A stretch of DNA of 64,000 nt from Closterium sp. Naga37s-1. Taxonomy: Eukaryota; Streptophyta; Zygnematophyceae; Desmidiales; Closteriaceae. How positions within the stretch are numbered: the first letter of the stretch is position 1; each line of letters begins with the position of its first letter. This document shows positions 60,757 through 64,000 of this stretch, piece by piece. The notes below the pieces were generated by a model that ran no database searches, was not told the origin of the DNA, and saw only the letters and a list, made by a program, of their open reading frames with translations. Location of the stretch: positions 2,294,501 to 2,358,500 of the forward strand of contig CANJKZ010000777.1 in the NCBI GenBank assembly GCA_947471745.1, given 5' to 3'. The position numbers and the translations under genes are program-made.

Positions 60757-61843
60757 AGCTCGCAGCCTCTCAATTTCTGCCCGCATCTCTGCCATTTCCC
60801 CTTTTTCCTTCGGGTCTCCTCGGCGCGAATAACAGTCCTGCTCTTTATGACCCTTCCTTCCGCATTTATAGCACGTGGGAGCCTCCAGGCATTCCCTCGT
60901 CTGATGATCCTCCTTGCCGCAGATGGAGCATGCTGGTGGGTTGTGGCAGTCCCACCTCAGGTGACCGCCCTGTCTCCACCCTTTTTGCAGTTTCGTATGC
61001 GATTCTCAAAATCGCCGCTGCCCCCATCTCGAAGATTTTCACCTGTACGTCCCATTGCAGCTCGTAGTTCAGGAACTTGCTGATGGGGCGTCCTTGATCC
61101 GTAAAGTTCGTATCCTCTCCGAGCTCTACCAGCTGCCCATAATATGCTAGGAGAGATTCCCTCGATCTCCGTTTGAAGTCTTGAAATTCGACAACCCGCT
61201 CTGGCGTCTGTAGTGGGAACTGATCTCACAACATCTCCAGGAATCGCTTCGTGGGATCCCTTTCCTCCGGCCTTCCTTGCTCTTCCCAATCCAGCAGTTC
61301 TCGTCGGCATATCCGGTAATATGTCTCGGCCTCTCCCGACAGCGTGTTGGCTAGGCCTCTGAAGAACTCATCTACCGCCAATTGATCTCGTTCCCATCGC
61401 GCCCGCAAGTTCTCCAGCTGCATCAGGTAATTCTTCAGGGATGGCCCGCGCCGTGTTTCTTTGGAGAACCACTCTGGCACTTCCACCTTCGGGAGCATTG
61501 TGTAACGCCATCGCGTCGACGCCGCCTCCTCTTCAAAGACTTGCCACAAAGCACTGCGCTGGTATGGCCGGTCGCTACCTCTCCTTTCTCCCGTCATCGC
61601 GGCGCCTTCCACGGAGATGGGCTTCTCTGCCCCGGTGCTCCCCCCCTCCTCCGTCCCGCGCGGTAGTTCGCGCTCGACATCAGAGCCCGTGGCTCCACCC
61701 GTTTTCCCCGTAACGTCTCCTTCCGCGCCATGCGCGACCGTCTCTCCACCGGTCCCGAGCTCGTTCTTCCCGTCTCCCTCCATCATCCTCATCTCTGCTA
61801 CCAAATTCTTTGCGGCAAAATTTAAATTTGACCTCACGGGCAT
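60757..61843 (-). pseudogene. gypsy element gag with two zinc knuckles
   Basis: It starts at ATG 61843 (MPVRSNLNFAAKNLVAEMRM). The retrotransposon gag core includes WERDQLAVDEFFRGLANTLS, AETYYRICRRELLDW and, after TGA at 61226-61228, QTPERVVEFQDFKRRSRESL. After a frame change near 61.0 kb come CSICGKEDHQTREC and CYKCGRKGHKEQDC (both C-x2-C-x4-H-x4-C) and a short Glu/Arg coiled coil ending at TAG 60754-60756. The gag core and zinc knuckles are intact in motif content but split by the stop and frameshift. Confidence 0.82.
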
Positions 61844-62500
61844 GCCCTAACCGTCTGCAGATTGCTTGTATGTGATGAGCTCTCTGCTCCTTCACACACA
61901 TATGAGTCTCTGATCCTTAACCTAAGAGATCCTGCTGGTCATATCTCCCAAAGTTCACTGCTTGCTCAGTTTGCAGCAAATCACTCGTATAAAAGGGAAA
62001 CATACAAGCAATGAAAATTGCTACCAAGGCTCCGCCCATTCTACTAGCTCTTCCCACCACCGTGCCTCTGCCCCGCCATCCTAGTCTACACTGTAGTGGC
62101 TATGAACCTCTACGAGCAGACTTGCAGTCGTGCTGCTTCTTGCCATCCTTTCCCAACCCTTGCTACTTTGCCTCCAGCTGCCATCATCCGAATCAAGCTG
62201 GCTCCTCGGCACAATCCTACAAACACATGGAACCAAACACGCATGCACTCGTACACCCATCCGTTGCTGGCGGTAAATTTGCCTTCCTACTGCCCATGCC
62301 TTGTTACGCTGCCTGTCCTTGCCAACACCCTCCTGCAACCTTCCAATCCTCCCGCTCGGCAGGCATCCACCCTCTCGCTTCGTGAAGTGCCATCTGACCC
62401 CTCGACTTCCATTCTCGTACCTGGCTGACTCGCTATATACAGTGTGTACAGTATCTACTTCCCCCTTTGCACTTCCCCTTACCCTTCACATTCACACAAA
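61844..62500. other. unassigned sequence between gypsy gag and copia fragment D
   Basis: No protein similarity is visible. It may contain the leader or remnant LTR of the gypsy element (minus orientation), but I find no primer-binding site or LTR terminus. TATAAAAG at about 61989 is on the plus strand, opposite to the element. Confidence 0.4.
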
Positions 62501-62502
62501 TG

Positions 62503-63392
62503 AGGCACACTTTAACTGACCTTGGTGAGCTGCGGCACTACCTTGGCCAGCAGATTACCAGGGACAGAGCTGCTCGCACCATTAGACTGATCCAGACGCA
62601 TATGGTGCAGCAGGTCTTCGAGCGGTTCGGCTTCAGTTCTCCTAAACACAGCCCACCCTTCTTGCTGTGGATCATGAACTCACGGCTCCACCTTCAAAAG
62701 AGTAATTTCAGCCTAGTGGTCCATAACCAGAGTTGGTGGGTTGTATCATGTACGTGGTAACTTGCACTCGCCCAGACCTCTCTTTCCCTCTTAGTGTCCT
62801 GACTCGATTTGCTGCGCCTGTAAGACACCGGGATGCTCACTGGTTGGCAACTAGGAGGGTAGCAAAGTACATGGGGAGTGCATTAGGGATGGGACTTATG
62901 CTTGGAGGACTCCAGCCAGTTACACTCACCGGACACTCGGACTCTTCGTACGCGGACTGTGCACAGACACTGAGGTCTACATACAAGTACTGCTTCAGTA
63001 TTGGGGGTCGACTCCAGCTTCGTCCGTCATTGGTTCCAGCTGTGAGGCAGAGGTCTAAGATTTGGCTATGGTCACGCAATTGCTCTATTGTTTGTCTTTC
63101 CTTCTTACCGACCTTGGTGAGCGGCCTTGCTCTTCCCCAATCTTGTTCGTCGACAACAGGGGTGCTATCCCGTTTTGTGAGGAGCCTCGTCTGGTTGGGA
63201 AGGCGAAGCACATCCAGCTTCGTTACTTCCTTGTGCGCGAGTTGCAGCAACATGGCCGAGGCCCGCGTGGTGCAGGTGGCCTCGGAGGCCAACACTTCAA
63301 ATACCTTCACTAAGGCTCTTCCGCCTTGTGATCACCACCGGTTCAGCACGCAGCTTGGTCTTGTACCTGCCAGTTCTCACTTGCTTTCGTAG
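62503..63392 (+). pseudogene. copia fragment D: RT end and RNase H
   Basis: It begins within the RT C-terminus (TDLGELRHYLGQQITRDRAA, HMVQQVFERFGFS) and continues through YVVTCTRPDLSFPLSVLTRF. RNase H follows (GHSDSSYADCAQTLRSTYK, LFVDNRGAIPFCEE, KAKHIQLRYFLVRELQQHG) and it ends TFTKALPPCDHHRFSTQLGL before the stop at 63390-63392. At least three frameshifts occur. It belongs to the same family as A and C. Confidence 0.85.
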
Positions 63393-63404
63393 TGATGCTT
63401 TGTC

Positions 63405-63862
63405 TTATACTCCTGCACCCCCGGGGCCAGCACCTCCTCCTCCACTACCGCCGGAGCCGCCACCGCCTCCGCCATCCCCTCCACTCCCTCCACCTCCGCC
63501 ACCACCACCCCCGCCGCCATTGCTGCCACCACCGCCTCCTTTCTTACCACCCTTCTTGCCCCCCTTGTGACTAGAGGCAACTGCTGCCACCTCTAATGCC
63601 TTAGCAATAGAGGATGATGCTATAAAGGAGACAAGGAAGGACGGGGCACACCCGTCAAAGATAGGGGGGAGGACGGTACTAAATGCAAGCAAGGCAGGAT
63701 CGGCAGCGGTAGCAAAGTATATAGCATCGAGCGAGCGCAAGTGCAGCATAAGGTCAGCGACAGTATGAATCGCATGGACATCGGGAAACATGAGAGGGGG
63801 GGTTGGCGACCGAGGGACGTAGCGTCGGGATAGGAATAACGAGCAGTCACAGCATCCATCAC
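63405..63862 (-). pseudogene. copia gag fragment, inverted relative to fragment D
   Basis: On the minus strand, DAVTARYSYPDATSLG leads after a frameshift to FPDVHAIHTVADLMLHLRSL. LPPIFDGCAPSFLVSF and a long Gly-rich tract (63580-63420) follow. Each block has a counterpart in element A gag (DAVVARYSSPPTAALS, FPDLAAFPTVADLITHLRTS, TPIFEGCSPSPLLPS, poly-Gly), but about 100 codons in between are deleted. It meets fragment D end-to-end near 63.4 kb. Confidence 0.8.
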
Positions 63863-64000
63863 TGCCTTTTTATCTCTTCTTGCCCAAAGTGCTTCTGCTC
63901 AGGTCGTATCCCTGGCTGGTGGCAAGAAGTTGGTGGCAAGAAGTTTCCGCGCGCGATTGGTCCAAAACAGACAACCGGCCAATGCGATTGGTGAAGTGGT

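Larger units (their letters stand above)
56680..61843 (-). mobile_element. Ty3/gypsy-type retrotransposon carrying a C5 DNA methyltransferase, 3'-truncated
   Basis: The order on the minus strand is gag (61843-61000), two CCHC zinc knuckles, protease, C5-cytosine methyltransferase (about 59930-58860), acidic linker, reverse transcriptase and RNase H (57480-56980). That RT-RNase H order with no upstream integrase is gypsy-like. Integrase and both LTRs are not found: the element stops at about 56.7 kb against copia LTR sequence, and its 5' side is unresolved beyond 61.85 kb. The part from the protease C-terminus (about 60.23 kb) to the RT N-terminus (58.12 kb) reads in one frame apart from stop codons, so the methyltransferase is a true polyprotein domain and not a chance neighbour. 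Confidence 0.85.

Noticed and set aside
61985-62000. TATAAAAG as the promoter of the methyltransferase element
   Set aside because: It is on the plus strand, whereas the element is transcribed from the minus strand, and no LTR boundary supports it.

Overview
The window is nuclear DNA of a green-lineage eukaryote. Host genes are split by many short GT-AG introns and run at high GC. They include a homeodomain-DDT-HARE-HTH-WHIM protein of the plant RLT type and a plastid-type tRNA-Arg adenosine deaminase (TADA). Retrotransposon debris with high-GC Ty1/copia polyproteins surrounds them. I infer a streptophyte (charophyte) alga; a zygnematophyte such as Closterium would fit, but no marker in the window proves that.

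Left flank (1-19.2 kb), a nest of mobile elements: a nearly complete Ty1/copia element A (689-7006); a decayed copia element B of another lineage (about 7.26-11.08 kb); a hAT transposase relic (11.09-12.88 kb) whose 3' end lies at 19188; and, inserted in that hAT, a gag-protease-only LTR element (12993-18985) with a 5-bp target duplication, primer-binding site and polypurine tract. Its 3' LTR carries an insertion of about 1 kb that looks like a small hAT.

Host gene island (19.4-52.6 kb): TADA on the minus strand; a giant RLT homologue on the plus strand, 17 hand-traced exons that sum to an open frame of 4,229 codons; a minus-strand gene for a probable plastid membrane protein; and a plus-strand gene for a cyanobacterial/plastid LpxB-related glycosyltransferase-like protein, 10 exons and 818 codons. 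Introns here are full of minisatellites, and in several places the repeat unit contains the splice site or a whole exon.

Right flank (53-64 kb): copia fragments in both orientations around a minus-strand Ty3/gypsy element. That element's polyprotein contains a C5-cytosine DNA methyltransferase domain between protease and reverse transcriptase. This is the most notable feature of the window. The methyltransferase shows motif I, a catalytic Cys (in ECQ rather than PCQ), ENV, motif VIII and the C-terminal motif. The copy is dead: it has no integrase, frameshifts in and near the protease active site and in RT, YIDV in place of YIDD, and premature stops that are all TAG or TGA. Each such stop could come from a C-to-T change in CAG or CGA, as expected for deamination of methylated DNA.
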